Shown in pieces: positions 6,560-12,604 of a stretch of DNA of 21,419 nucleotides; position 1 is the stretch's first letter; every line of letters starts with the position of its first letter. The position numbers and the translations under genes were made by a program. The notes beneath the pieces are model-generated. The model saw only the letters and a program-made list of their open reading frames with translations, did not search any database and was not told the DNA's origin. The stretch is from an uncultured Pseudomonadota bacterium (GTDB lineage: Bacteria > Pseudomonadota > Gammaproteobacteria > Burkholderiales > SG8-41): contig CAMPGR010000054.1 of assembly GCA_946885605.1 (NCBI GenBank), positions 1 to 21,419 on the forward strand, written 5' to 3'.

Positions 6560-7206
6560 TACGCGTCGTTCTCGCAGACGATCACAGGATGGTGCGCACG
6601 GGGCTCAAGGAGATTCTCGCGGACACCGGCGACATCGAAGTAGTCGGGGAAGCCACGAACGGGCAGGAAGTGATGGCGCGCGTGCGCGAGGTGCCTTTCG
6701 ACCTGCTCGTGCTCGACATGTCGATGCCGGGCCGTTCTGGGATAGAGTTGATCCGCCAGGTGAGGGCGGAAAGGGCGGGGCTGCGCATCCTCGTTCTCAG
6801 CATGCACAGCGAGGAGCAATACGCGGTGCGCGCGCTCAAAGCCGGGGCGTCCGGCTATCTCACGAAAGAGAGCGCGGCCGACGAGCTGGTCGTCGCGATC
6901 CGCCGCATCGCCGGCGGGGGCGCCTATGTCACCCCCGAGACGGCGCAACGGCTCGCTCTCGGCCTCGATGCAAAGGCGGAAGGGCTGCCCCATGAGGCGC
7001 TGTCGGATCGCGAGATGCAGGTGTTCCACATGATCGCCGCCGGCAGATCGCTGACGGAAGTCGCCGATGCGCTGTCGCTGAGTGTCAAGACGGTGAGCAC
7101 GCACAAGACGCGCATCATGCAGAAGCTCAGCGTCGCGAATCAGACGGAGCTCATCCGTTACGCCATCCGGCACAATCTGATAGACGATCCTGCCGCGCAG
7201 GCCTAG
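6556..7206 (+). CDS. NarL/FixJ-family response regulator
   Basis: This two-domain, 216-residue regulator is the partner of the kinase, overlapping its stop codon by four bases. The receiver domain shows the acidic pair D8-D9, phospho-acceptor D54 in LVLDMSMPGRSG, S82, and K104 in GYLTKE. The C-terminal LuxR-type helix-turn-helix (about 149-205) reads LSDREMQVFHMIAAGRS and then the recognition-helix part SVKTVSTHKTRIMQKL. All key residues are intact, so it should be phosphorylation-controlled and DNA-binding. A likely target is the repeat-rich 7237-7282 segment just downstream, because NarL/BvgA-type regulators bind heptamers of that kind. That target is inferred. Confidence 0.93.
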   Translation: MIRVVLADDHRMVRTGLKEILADTGDIEVVGEATNGQEVMARVREVPFDLLVLDMSMPGRSGIELIRQVRAERAGLRILVLSMHSEEQYAVRALKAGASGYLTKESAADELVVAIRRIAGGGAYVTPETAQRLALGLDAKAEGLPHEALSDREMQVFHMIAAGRSLTEVADALSLSVKTVSTHKTRIMQKLSVANQTELIRYAIRHNLIDDPAAQA

Positions 7207-7232
7207 CGCGGCCCACGGCTCTCTCTGCCGCG
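7207..7232 (+). terminator. possible hairpin after the response regulator
   Basis: CGCGGC (7207-7212) and GCCGCG (7227-7232) can form a six-base-pair stem directly after the stop codon. There is no T-run, so any termination would be weak or Rho-dependent. Confidence 0.3.
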
Positions 7233-7236
7233 GCCA

Positions 7237-7282
7237 GTAGGAGTATTCAGAATATTCCTACACCGCCGTCCCGTTTTCCTAC
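7237..7282. promoter_or_regulatory. probable operator: near-perfect palindrome plus phased TTCCTAC repeats
   Basis: Bases 7237-7261 form a near-perfect palindrome: the left arm GTAGGAGTATTC and right arm GAATATTCCTAC differ at one position and are separated by one base. The heptamer TTCCTAC of the right arm (7255-7261) recurs at 7276-7282, exactly 21 bp or two helical turns away. An inverted copy with one change begins the left arm. Such phased heptamers are typical for LuxR-type response regulators (compare BvgA half-sites of TTTCCTA type). The element lies between the NarL-type regulator and the receiver gene, about 180 bp before the latter. Role as an operator is inferred. Confidence 0.5.
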
Positions 7283-7459
7283 CCGCACTTTAAGCGTCCG
7301 CCGATTTTTTTTGAGTACGGCTCTCGCCCATACTGCGGCCATCGAAACCGAGCACAGAAGCAGGACATGCGATTCAACACTGACGCCAGCCACGTTAGCC
7401 GCTCGGCACGCCACAGCGCTGCAATACAACGCCGCACCTACGACTCGGGGCAGCCGAAC

Positions 7460-7840
7460 ATGAGAGTTTTCATCGTTGAGGATTCCGCGCCCATCCGTGA
7501 ACGGCTGGTCGAGATGATCATCGAGATTGGCGGATTCACGGTCGTCGGGGAAGCGGAAACCGCCCAGCAAGCGATCGATGGCATCCGGGCGAGCTGCCCC
7601 GATATCGCCTTCTTCGACCTTCAGCTCGCGTCCGGAAACGGGATCGAGGCGCTCATCGAGGCGCGGCGCGAGCGACCCGATCTCAAGGCGATCGTGCTGA
7701 CGAACTACGCCACCCCGCAGCATGAAAAGGCGAGCGCGGAAGCCGGGGCGGACTATTTTCTGGACAAGTCCGCCGACTTCGAAAGCATCGCCGAAATACT
7801 GCAGAGCATGAAGGCAGTCCAGAACGGCACGTTTGAATAA
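7460..7840 (+). CDS. stand-alone receiver (CheY-like) response regulator
   Basis: This 126-residue protein consists of a receiver domain only. The acidic pair is E7-D8 in VFIVEDSA, the phospho-acceptor D53 in FFDLQLASGNG, the switch residue T81 in IVLTNYA and the invariant lysine K103 in FLDKSADF. No output domain follows, so it would act through protein contact, as a phosphate sink, or as a shuttle between kinases and another target. I place the start at ATG 7460 because the domain begins there. An in-frame ATG at 7367 would add 31 residues with no recognisable feature and has a poorly spaced ribosome site. The fnr gene follows after 32 bp, suggesting cotranscription and possible functional coupling between phosphorelay and oxygen sensing. 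Confidence 0.88.
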   Translation: MRVFIVEDSAPIRERLVEMIIEIGGFTVVGEAETAQQAIDGIRASCPDIAFFDLQLASGNGIEALIEARRERPDLKAIVLTNYATPQHEKASAEAGADYFLDKSADFESIAEILQSMKAVQNGTFE

Positions 7841-7872
7841 CAACCGCGCTAGACACGCAGAGGAGTCGCTCC

Positions 7873-8649
7873 ATGTTGAACACAGCCATACGCGAGACCA
7901 CGAGGAACACGATGGTCGCTTTCCCCGGTGCGGCGCCCGCGGCGCGCCCTCGAACGCTTGCTTCCTGCTCGAGCTGCTGCCTGCAGGGCGTATGCCTTCC
8001 CCGCGCGATCGCCTCGAACCGGCTGTCGGAGCTCGACGAGCTTACGATAATGAAGCGCCGCATCGCGCGCGGGGCGTTTCTCTACCGCTCGGGAGACGAG
8101 TTCGATGCGGTGTACGCCGTGCGCAGCGGCGCTCTCAAGACGCTCGGCGTGTCGAGCCACGGGGTGGAAAAGATCACCGGATTCTACCTGCCTGGTGAGG
8201 TCATGGGCCTCGACGCGATCAACAGCGCGCGCCACGACTACTGCGCGGCCGCGCTCGAGGACAGCGAGGTGTGCGTGATTCCCTTCGCGAAGCTGACGGA
8301 GCTTTCGCTGCACATCCCCGAGCTGCAGCAGGAGCTGTTCAGGCTGCTTTCCCGCGACATCGCGCGCGACCACGGGCTCATGCTGCTCCTCGGCAGCATG
8401 GCCGCGGAACAGCGCCTCGCGGCTTTCCTGCTGAGCCTGTCGCGCCGATACCAGCGGCTTGGGTACGCGGCGAGCTGCTTCGTGCTGCGCATGACACGCG
8501 AGGACATTGGGAACTACCTCGGCCTCACGCTCGAAACGGTGAGCCGGCTGATGTCCCGCTTCCAGCGCGATGGACTGATCACCGTTCAGGGCCGCGAAGT
8601 CGCATTTCGCGACGGCGACGCGTTGAAAGCGATCGTGGGGCAGTGGTGA
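7873..8649 (+). CDS. fnr: FNR-type oxygen-sensing transcription regulator (first copy)
   Basis: This 258-residue Crp/Fnr-family regulator has the full oxygen-sensor set. Cysteines C32-x2-C35-x5-C41 in CSSCCLQGVC match the spacing of the E. coli FNR N-terminal cluster ligands, and C134 in SEVCVIPF matches the fourth (C122). It should therefore carry a [4Fe-4S] cluster and dimerise without oxygen. The effector-domain barrel (about 55-150) is followed by a dimer helix and a helix-turn-helix, TREDIGNYLGL and then TLETVSRLMSRF. The E-x-x-S-R recognition signature predicts binding to TTGAT-N4-ATCAA. An additional C36 within the cluster motif is unusual. ATG 7873 follows GAGGAG. It is the last gene of the regulatory block; a strong terminator follows at 8711-8739. 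Confidence 0.93.
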   Translation: MLNTAIRETTRNTMVAFPGAAPAARPRTLASCSSCCLQGVCLPRAIASNRLSELDELTIMKRRIARGAFLYRSGDEFDAVYAVRSGALKTLGVSSHGVEKITGFYLPGEVMGLDAINSARHDYCAAALEDSEVCVIPFAKLTELSLHIPELQQELFRLLSRDIARDHGLMLLLGSMAAEQRLAAFLLSLSRRYQRLGYAASCFVLRMTREDIGNYLGLTLETVSRLMSRFQRDGLITVQGREVAFRDGDALKAIVGQW

Positions 8650-8697
8650 CTGTCCGTTAGAATTCCTCCTCACCTCGTGATACCGGCGGGGTGTTCG

Positions 8698-8717
8698 AAG
8701 CGCTGACAAGCGCTGAC
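8698..8717 (+). repeat. tandem 10-bp repeat
   Basis: AAGCGCTGAC occurs twice in immediate tandem (8698-8707 and 8708-8717). The second copy supplies the left arm of the fnr terminator. Either copy could form a stem with the right arm at 8726-8731, suggesting a small local duplication. Confidence 0.6.
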
Positions 8718-8739
8718 GAATCCGTTCAGCGTTTTTTTT
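8711..8739 (+). terminator. Rho-independent terminator of the fnr transcript
   Basis: CGCTGA (8711-8716) pairs with TCAGCG (8726-8731). The stem can be extended by two pairs with one bulge and is followed immediately by eight T residues (8732-8739). This is the clearest intrinsic terminator in the window and ends the transcript of the kinase-regulator-receiver-fnr block. Confidence 0.85.
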
Positions 8740-8740
8740 G

Positions 8741-8766
8741 GGCCTTCTCCAGGAAAGGAGAAGGCC
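8741..8766. repeat. perfect 10-bp hairpin next to the terminator
   Basis: GGCCTTCTCC (8741-8750) and GGAGAAGGCC (8757-8766) are perfect inverted repeats around the loop AGGAAA, one base after the T-run of the fnr terminator. No T-run follows on either strand in the right place, so it is not itself a standard terminator. It may stabilise a 3' end, or be the remnant of another terminator of the decayed transporter genes. Nothing else recognisable lies between it and 8854. Confidence 0.55.
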
Positions 8767-8854
8767 TTCGCGCGTTACTGAGCGCGCGTGTCGTCGGGCG
8801 GCCCCATGCGCCGGCCCGGCACCATGCCGGAGCCGTGGGGCCCGGGTCCCCCCG

Positions 8855-9213
8855 GTCGAGTATTTCATCGACCTGCAGTTCAATAAGGTGCAGCGCGCGG
8901 CTGCCCGGCGTGCTCCAGGCGGAGACTACACGCGCGATCCCGGTGCGGCTCGTCGCCGGGCACCGGACTTACCGCACCAGCATCACGGGGCTCGGGGATG
9001 ATGCCGCACTGCAGCGCATCCTGGACAGCGATCTCAGGGAGAAGAAGCCGCTGCCGGGGGGCGTGCTCCTCACCACGCGCCTCGCGCAAAGGCTCGGTGT
9101 CGCGCCCGGCGATACCGTGATCGCGGAGCTCCTCGAAGGCGAGCGCGTGAAGGCCCCGGTGCCCGTCACCGGGACGGTGCACGAGCTCGTCGGCATGAAC
9201 GCCTACATGCGCG
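8855..9213 (+). pseudogene. ABC transporter permease (FtsX/MacB-type) remnant, internally deleted and frameshifted
   Basis: Two fragments of an FtsX-like permease periplasmic region are visible in different frames. Bases 8855-8899 encode VEYFIDLQFNKVQRA. From 8898 in another frame runs RLPGVLQAETTRAIPVRL, then AGHRTYRTSITGL, GVLLTTRLAQRLGVAPGDTV and VPVTGTVHELVGMNAYM. In intact relatives about a dozen residues separate QRA from LPGV, so there is an internal deletion with a frameshift. The N-terminal helix, the upstream part and all C-terminal membrane helices are missing. No in-frame start with a ribosome site serves it, so it is not a functional gene. The second fragment stops resembling the permease at about 9213, where the next remnant begins. 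Confidence 0.72.
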
Positions 9214-9420
9214 GTCGGCGCGCTTTTCCGCGACGCGGACGAGTGGGCCGTATTCGTGGTGGAAAGCGACCGCGCGGTGAAACGCGCTGTGAAGGTGCAG
9301 CGGCGAAATGCAGTGGAAGCGATGACTGAAGGTTTGAAACCTGGCGAGCGGGTAGTGGTCTACCCGTCTGATGCGCTCACCGCGGGAGCGCGGGTGATGA
9401 CACGCAATGTGACTCGCTGA
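9214..9420 (+). pseudogene. C-terminal remnant of an HlyD-type membrane-fusion protein
   Basis: Reading from 9214 in a third frame, without any start codon, gives 68 residues ending at TGA 9418-9420. They comprise VGALFRDADEWAVFVVES, KRAVKVQRRNAVEAMTEGL, KPGERVVVYPSDALTAGARV and a short tail. This is the characteristic C-terminus of periplasmic adaptor (membrane-fusion) proteins, where V-G-A-L-F-R-x-G is the last beta-barrel segment. It abuts the permease remnant directly, so one deletion probably removed the permease C-terminus and most of an adjacent adaptor gene. An ABC export system (ATPase, permease, adaptor) once stood here. The fragment is non-functional. Confidence 0.75.
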
Positions 9421-9468
9421 GGGACCTGCACGGTAGCGAACCGAGGCGTGCGGGGTCGTGAACGACTC

Positions 9469-9482
9469 TTGACCTGGATCAG
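9469..9482 (+). promoter_or_regulatory. FNR/ANR box upstream of hsp20
   Basis: TTGACCTGGATCAG matches TTGAY-N4-ATCAA except for the last base. TACCGT, a weak -10 (three of six), begins at 9504, 28-29 bp from the box centre, as for the other boxes here. The start site would be near 9516 and the leader about 40 bases. Confidence 0.65.
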
Positions 9483-9556
9483 TACGCCCGTCCGTGCAGC
9501 GCTTACCGTGATGGTGTGGCGCGAGTGGTGCAACCCTACCGTTGAAGGAGGCAATT

Positions 9557-10006
9557 ATGGCAGCGTTATCCCGTTTCGATCCGTTTTCGAGCAGCATCGA
9601 TGACCTCTTCAGGGGGCTTCTGGTGCGTCCCACGCGTCTCGGTCTCGATCTCGAGAGCATGATGGGCCAGCAGCTTCAGCAGCTTCAGATGAAGCTCGAC
9701 GTCAAGAAGAGCGACGGCGCCTACGAGGTTACGGCCGAGCTGCCGGGCGTGAAGAAGGAAGACATCCAGGTGAACGTGGACGGGAACCTGGTCACCATCG
9801 CCGCGGAAGTCAAGCGGGAGCAGGAGGACAAGCAGGGCGAGCAGGTCCTGCGCAGCGAGCGCTACTACGGCAAGATCGAGCGCACCTTCGCGCTCGATTC
9901 GGAAATCGACGAGTCCAAGGTCGAGGCCAAGTACGAGGATGGTCTCCTGAAGCTGCACTTGCCGACGAAGGCGGCCTCTTCGGCGAAACGCATCGCGGTG
10001 AGTTGA
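9557..10006 (+). CDS. small heat-shock protein, Hsp20/alpha-crystallin family
   Basis: This 149-residue ATP-independent chaperone holds unfolding proteins. The N-terminal arm (1-44) begins MAALSRFDPFSSSIDDLFRG, a common bacterial Hsp20 start, with a glutamine-rich stretch QQLQQLQ before the core. The alpha-crystallin domain (about 45-138) contains AYEVTAELPGVKKEDIQV, RSERYYGKIERTF and the signature AKYEDGLLKLHLP. The C-terminus KRIAV supplies the I-x-V oligomer anchor. ATG 9557 is set by AAGGAGG at 9545-9551. The FNR box upstream suggests induction by oxygen loss rather than only heat; no sigma32 promoter or ROSE-type leader was recognised. A DUF2934 gene follows after 14 bp. The pattern recalls Hsp20 in other anoxic-persistence regulons. 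Confidence 0.93.
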   Translation: MAALSRFDPFSSSIDDLFRGLLVRPTRLGLDLESMMGQQLQQLQMKLDVKKSDGAYEVTAELPGVKKEDIQVNVDGNLVTIAAEVKREQEDKQGEQVLRSERYYGKIERTFALDSEIDESKVEAKYEDGLLKLHLPTKAASSAKRIAVS

Positions 10007-10020
10007 CGCGGCGACCCGTC

Positions 10021-10257
10021 ATGGCGACACGTGGCAAGGCGGCAGTTCCGCGGAAAGCGGCCACGGAGCGCAAGCGCCCCGTGCGCCGCGAGACCGTGGT
10101 AGTGAGCGAGCAGGAACGCCGCCACCTGATCGACGACATCGCGTATTTTCACGCCGAGCGCCATCGCCCTGTCGAGTCGGACGGTTGCCGCGAGCAGGAC
10201 CGGCGTCAGGCCGAAGCGGAAATCGAGGCGTTGCTGCACCGGCGCCGCAAGCGCTGA
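10021..10257 (+). CDS. small basic DUF2934-like protein
   Basis: This 78-residue protein has a basic head (KAAVPRKAATERKRPVRR) and a helical segment, EQERRHLIDDIAYFHAERHR and then REQDRRQAEAEIEALL. The segment resembles the DUF2934 pattern (AYYRA...DDWLAAEREI) but is divergent: the tryptophan is absent and QAEAEIEALL replaces it. It follows hsp20 closely in the same direction and is probably in its FNR-controlled transcript. ATG 10021 lacks a strong ribosome site; translation may be coupled to hsp20, and an in-frame TTG at 10003 overlapping the hsp20 stop is possible. The function is unknown. Confidence 0.65.
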   Translation: MATRGKAAVPRKAATERKRPVRRETVVVSEQERRHLIDDIAYFHAERHRPVESDGCREQDRRQAEAEIEALLHRRRKR

Positions 10258-10335
10258 TGCGGGGCGGGTAAGCGGGCGTTGTGGTATGTCGGTAGCCTCA
10301 GCCGAGCGTGCCCGCGTGCACGACGTTCTGAAACA

Positions 10336-11058
10336 TTACTCCGGACACGCCTGCACGCCGATCATCTCCCGCAGCGCGTCCATGTCGAGAATCTTCACGT
10401 ACTTGGTCCGCACCTCGATCAGCTTCTGCTCGTGGAACCGGGAGAGCGCGCGGCTGATCGTTTCGAGCTTGAGCCCGAGATAACTGCCGATCTCCTCGCG
10501 CGTCATGCGCAGGTAGAATTCGCTCGGCGAATAACCGCGCGCCGCGAAGCGCTGCGAAAGATTCAGGAGGAATGCGGCCAGGCGCTCCTCCGCACGCATC
10601 GTGCCAAGGAGCAGCATCACGCCGTGATCGCGCACGATCTCGCGGCTCATGATGCGGTGGAAGTGCTGCTGCAGCGACGGGATGTCCCGCGAAAGCTGCT
10701 CGAGCCGCGCGAGCGGGATTTCGCATACTTCGCTGTCCTCTAGCGCCACGACGTCGCACAGGTGACGGCCGGTGCTGATCGCGTCGAGCGCCATGACGTC
10801 CCCCATCATGTGAAAACCCGCGACCTGCTCGCGGCCGTCTTCATGGAGTACGCAGCTCTTCATGAAGCCGCTGCGTATCGCGTAGAGCGACTCGAGCGGG
10901 GAACCGGACCGGTATAGATAGTCTCCCCGCCGCACCGGGCGGCGGCGATTCACCAGCCGGTCCACTTTTTCGAGCTCGTGATGATCGAGACCGGCGGGAA
11001 GGCAAAGCTCGCGCAGGCTGCACGTCGAGCAGGCGGCCTTCAATTTGCTGAGTTCCAC
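10336..11058 (-). CDS. FNR-type oxygen-sensing transcription regulator (second copy)
   Basis: This second Crp/Fnr-family regulator has about 240 residues. The cluster motif C10-x2-C13-x5-C19 in CSTCSLRELC is almost identical to E. coli FNR, and C112 in SEVCEIPL is the fourth ligand. The helix-turn-helix reads TREEIGSYLGLKLETISRALSRF with the E-x-x-S-R signature. It is closer to the classical beta/gammaproteobacterial FNR than the 7873 copy. The start is uncertain: no ATG exists in frame near the expected place, and GTG 11058 (V-E-L-S-K-L-K) is the first usable codon, with no good ribosome site. It is divergent from hemN with 120 bp between. The FNR box in that gap overlaps a possible promoter of this gene, suggesting autorepression. 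Confidence 0.88.
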   Translation of the reverse strand: MELSKLKAACSTCSLRELCLPAGLDHHELEKVDRLVNRRRPVRRGDYLYRSGSPLESLYAIRSGFMKSCVLHEDGREQVAGFHMMGDVMALDAISTGRHLCDVVALEDSEVCEIPLARLEQLSRDIPSLQQHFHRIMSREIVRDHGVMLLLGTMRAEERLAAFLLNLSQRFAARGYSPSEFYLRMTREEIGSYLGLKLETISRALSRFHEQKLIEVRTKYVKILDMDALREMIGVQACPE

Positions 11059-11095
11059 CGGAGCGAGATGGGGTAAGGAGGCATCGCGTGAGTTG

Positions 11096-11126
11096 AGTAT
11101 GCTACACCGCTTTTGACGTGGATCAA
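11096..11126 (-). promoter_or_regulatory. possible promoter of the second fnr, overlapped by the FNR box
   Basis: On the minus strand TTGATC (11126-11121) and TAGCAT (11104-11099) are separated by 16 bp; CATACT at 11101-11096 is an alternative -10. The -35 lies within the FNR box, so FNR bound there would block this promoter. Confidence 0.4.
11113..11126 (+). promoter_or_regulatory. FNR/ANR box in the hemN/fnr divergent region
   Basis: TTGACGTGGATCAA fits TTGAY-N4-ATCAA. For hemN, a -10 GATACT lies at 11148-11153, 29 bp from the box centre, giving a start site near 11160 and an 18-19-base leader. For the opposite fnr gene the box covers the putative -35. Confidence 0.8.
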
Positions 11127-11178
11127 GTCGCCTTTTTCCTCGGGTGCGATACTGCGCTCCATGGATGGAGCACACTCG

Positions 11179-12579
11179 ATGAATATGCCGATCGCGCACC
11201 TGCCGCTCGAAGTGGATCTCGACCTCATACGCAGGCTTGACCGCAACGGCCCGCGCTACACCTCGTACCCGACCGCGGACCGGTTCGTGGAGGCCTTCGG
11301 CCCCGACACCTACTGCTCGTGGGCGGGGAAGCGCAACATCGGCGGCATCCAGCGCGCGTTGTCGCTCTACGTGCACCTGCCGTTCTGCAACACCGTCTGT
11401 TTTTACTGCGCGTGCAATAAGATCGCGACGCGTGACAAATCGAAGGGCAAGCGGTATCTCGCGTATCTCGCACGCGAAATTGCGCTGCAGGCCGCGCTCT
11501 TCCGGGGCGACCAGCGGGTGCGCCAGATGCATTGGGGTGGCGGGACGCCGACCTTCTACGGCGCCGACCAGCTCGCGGGGCTCTTCGCTCTCCTGCGCGA
11601 GCATTTCACGTTCGTCCCGGATGGCGAATACTCGATCGAGATCGACCCGCGCACGGTGGACCGGGGTGCGATCGCGGCGCTACGCGCAATGGGCTTCAAC
11701 CGGATGAGCCTGGGAGTCCAGGACTTCGACCCCGAGGTGCAGCGCGCGGTGAACCGCATCCAGAGCCCGGAGCAGACGCTCGAGGTGATGTCGGCTGCGC
11801 GCGCGGCGGACTTTCTTTCGGTGAACGTCGATCTGATCTACGGGCTTCCGCGGCAGAATCTCATCAGCTTCAACCGCACGCTCGCCCGCGTCATCGCGGC
11901 GCAGCCCGACCGCATCGCGATCTACAACTACGCGCACCTGCCGGCCCGCTTCAAGCCGCAGCGGCGCATCAAGGAAAGCGAGCTGCCCGCGCCGGAGGTG
12001 AAGCTGAAGCTCCTCGGGCTCGCCGCGCGCCGCCTCGGCGAAGCGGGATACGTCTACATCGGCATGGATCACTTTGCCAAGCCGGGCGACGCGCTCGCCG
12101 CGGCGCAACGCCAGGGGCGGCTCCACCGCAACTTCCAGGGCTATTCGACGCAGCCCGACTGCGATCTCGTCGGGCTCGGCGTATCGGCCATCAGCAGCAT
12201 CGGGCCTACTTACAGCCAGAACTTCCGGACACTGGACGAATACTACGCCAGCCTCGACCGCGGAGTGCTGCCCATCATGCGCGGCATCGAGCTTACTGCC
12301 GATGATGTCGTACGGCGCGCCGTCATCCAGGCGCTGATGTGCCACTTCATGCTGTCGAAGGAATCGATCGAGATCGCGCACCTGATCGAATTCGACCGCT
12401 ACTTCGCCACCGAGCGAGCGGAGCTGCGCGATCTGGAGCGCTGCGGCCTCATCGAGCTCGACGAGCGCTGGATCAGCGTGACGGCGAAAGGGCGCATGCT
12501 GATACGCAACGTCTGCATGGTGTTCGACAAGTACCTGCGGCATCACGAGGCCGTGCAGCGCTACTCGCGGGTGATATGA
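11179..12579 (+). CDS. hemN: oxygen-independent coproporphyrinogen III dehydrogenase
   Basis: This radical-SAM enzyme decarboxylates coproporphyrinogen III to protoporphyrinogen IX without oxygen, the anaerobic step in haem synthesis. It has 466 residues, similar to E. coli HemN. The N-terminal GPRYTSYPTA segment (24-33) is diagnostic of true HemN rather than HemW. The Fe-S motif is C70-x3-C74-x2-C77-x-C79 in FCNTVCFYCAC, followed by GGGTP for SAM binding and the NRMSLGVQDF and VNVDLIYGLP segments. The C-terminal HemN domain is complete. I chose ATG 11179 over ATG 11161 because GGAG at 11167-11170 is ideally spaced and 11161 coincides with the predicted transcription start. An FNR box controls it, as in other facultative anaerobes. 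Confidence 0.95.
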   Translation: MNMPIAHLPLEVDLDLIRRLDRNGPRYTSYPTADRFVEAFGPDTYCSWAGKRNIGGIQRALSLYVHLPFCNTVCFYCACNKIATRDKSKGKRYLAYLAREIALQAALFRGDQRVRQMHWGGGTPTFYGADQLAGLFALLREHFTFVPDGEYSIEIDPRTVDRGAIAALRAMGFNRMSLGVQDFDPEVQRAVNRIQSPEQTLEVMSAARAADFLSVNVDLIYGLPRQNLISFNRTLARVIAAQPDRIAIYNYAHLPARFKPQRRIKESELPAPEVKLKLLGLAARRLGEAGYVYIGMDHFAKPGDALAAAQRQGRLHRNFQGYSTQPDCDLVGLGVSAISSIGPTYSQNFRTLDEYYASLDRGVLPIMRGIELTADDVVRRAVIQALMCHFMLSKESIEIAHLIEFDRYFATERAELRDLERCGLIELDERWISVTAKGRMLIRNVCMVFDKYLRHHEAVQRYSRVI

Positions 12580-12604
12580 GCGGCTGGCTGGAGCTCCTCG
12601 GGGC

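Noticed and set aside
7238..7260. NarL 7-2-7 nitrate-type site
   Set aside because: AGGAGTA (reverse complement TACTCCT) fits one NarL heptamer, but the second half differs and the orientation and spacing are not the 7-2-7 arrangement.
8741..8766. Rho-independent terminator on either strand
   Set aside because: The hairpin is perfect but no T-run follows it on the plus strand, and on the minus strand it is followed by A residues.
8691..9329. 212-residue plus-strand frame as an intact protein
   Set aside because: Only its middle resembles a permease; its start lies in the fnr terminator, and both ends belong to other frames, so it is a pseudogene fragment.
11161..11178. ATG 11161 as hemN start
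   Set aside because: It coincides with the predicted transcription start and lacks a ribosome site; ATG 11179 has a well-placed GGAG.
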